A stretch of 64,000 nucleotides of DNA, taken from positions 3,084,166 through 3,148,165 of the forward strand of contig VXAI01000035.1 in NCBI GenBank assembly GCA_013399305.1, given 5' to 3'. Shown here one piece after another: positions 63,111 to 64,000 of this stretch (the stretch's first letter is position 1; each line of letters opens with the position of its first letter). The stretch comes from Rostratula benghalensis (taxonomy: Eukaryota > Chordata > Aves > Charadriiformes > Rostratulidae). The notes below the pieces were generated by a model. That model was not told the DNA's origin and did no database searches. It was given only the letters and a program-made list of their open reading frames with translations. The translations under genes and the position numbers were made by a program.

Positions 63111-64000
63111 CTATAGGCCAAAAAAAGGGGGAAGTTAGAGAAGAAAAAATTAGCCAATTGCTAACATTTGTTACTGTTCACTAGAAAGATGGAATGTAAA
63201 ATCAAGAGGGAGTTCAGACAGTAATAAGATGAATTTTCTGACCATCAAGGACCTTTAACTAGACAGTAGCCAGCTGGAGACTAATGGAAACCATCAAGCT
63301 TCAGTCAGACAGACAGACAGACAAAGAGGAGACAGCACTGTAATTGGCGTTGAAGTGCGGGTGCATGTGTGTTTGTCTGTGCTACATAGATAAATCTGGA
63401 ACAGTTGAGCATTGACAGGAAATGGAATTTGGACTAAGAATACTGCTGTACCAGGACTGACTATTTATTTGCTTATCCAGAATTTTTCCTCCAAAAGCAC
63501 CCAGTATCGTGCTTCAGAAGGTTTCAAGAAATGCTACATGAAGAAATAATGAAGTAAACTGTTCCAGTTTTCCTCCTAATCCTCATCTACTGCAGTTTCT
63601 CCCTCCATCACCACATACTCATCTTATGAGTTGCATTTTTATCCTTTACTATTCTGCTACATGACTAACAATATTTTCAGGATATTCAATCAGACCAGGA
63701 GCCTCATCCCACTAATGACACAAGCACAGATGCTACAGACAAATGAGCATCTTTTCACATTGATTGTATGTTGGGCACAATCTCATAAAGAATCAGGAGC
63801 TATTTCAAAGTATCATCAAGGCAGACCCAGACCTGCACTGTTTACTGTATTCTCATTGTGCTGCATAAATATATATTTCCTCCAGCAGCCTCCCTTTGCA
63901 TGTGGAGCAAATGGGAAAGAGAAGCTTTGCAGGTTTCATGTGACACGTCTGCAGTAAAAACCCCCCGGGGCAAAACAGAAACAGAAAGATGTGGAGAGGA
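63111..64000 (-). other. GPX7: GPX7 intron (partial)
   Basis: Sequence upstream of the last exon. No further GPX exon is found up to the window edge, so the preceding exon lies beyond it. A short (CAGA) run occurs at about 63306-63325. Confidence 0.85.

Noticed and set aside
1..64000. Search for CRISPR arrays, phage or operon-like structures, tRNA genes, and COA7/ZYG11B exons
   Set aside because: None seen. The window is avian nuclear DNA, and no long plus-strand exon with COA7 Sel1-repeat wording occurs in the left part.

Overview
The window is vertebrate nuclear DNA, almost certainly from a bird. It holds many 5'-truncated CR1 LINE fragments, the dominant avian retroposon, a few eroded MIR-like SINE fossils, AT-rich intergenic sequence, one CpG island, and widely spaced exons with GT-AG boundaries. 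Nothing suggests a bacterial, phage or plasmid origin. There are no operons, CRISPR arrays or recognisable tRNA/rRNA genes.

Two protein-coding genes are supported, both on the minus strand. SHISAL2A (FAM159A, a Shisa-like single-pass membrane protein) has coding exon 1 at 46377-46558 inside a CpG island and exon 2 (transmembrane segment) at 38278-38417. Its last exon is not certain; a weak candidate with a short tail lies at about 27.0-27.5 kb. At the right edge, 62947-63110 is the last coding exon of GPX7, the ER-lumen glutathione peroxidase, ending in a canonical KDEL signal. Its earlier exons lie beyond the window. GPX7 followed by SHISAL2A on one strand is, from memory, the order on human 1p32.3, which favours SHISAL2A over the paralogue SHISAL2B.

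Layout: 0-27 kb is gene-poor, with CR1 and MIR copies, an AATGA microsatellite and two local tandem duplications. 27-46.6 kb is the SHISAL2A transcription unit with CR1 copies in its introns. 46.1-46.9 kb is its CpG-island promoter. 46.9-62.4 kb is intergenic between SHISAL2A and GPX7, with a possible small plus-strand spliced transcript at about 51.7-52.6 kb. 62.4-64 kb is the GPX7 3' end and part of its last intron.

I found no convincing novel biological system. The points most worth checking are the unresolved C-terminus of avian SHISAL2A, the plus-strand exon pair with its stop codon and poly(A) signal, and a 75-bp tandem duplication. Splice calls, family names and repeat boundaries were made by eye, so repeat ends are accurate to roughly 10-20 bases.
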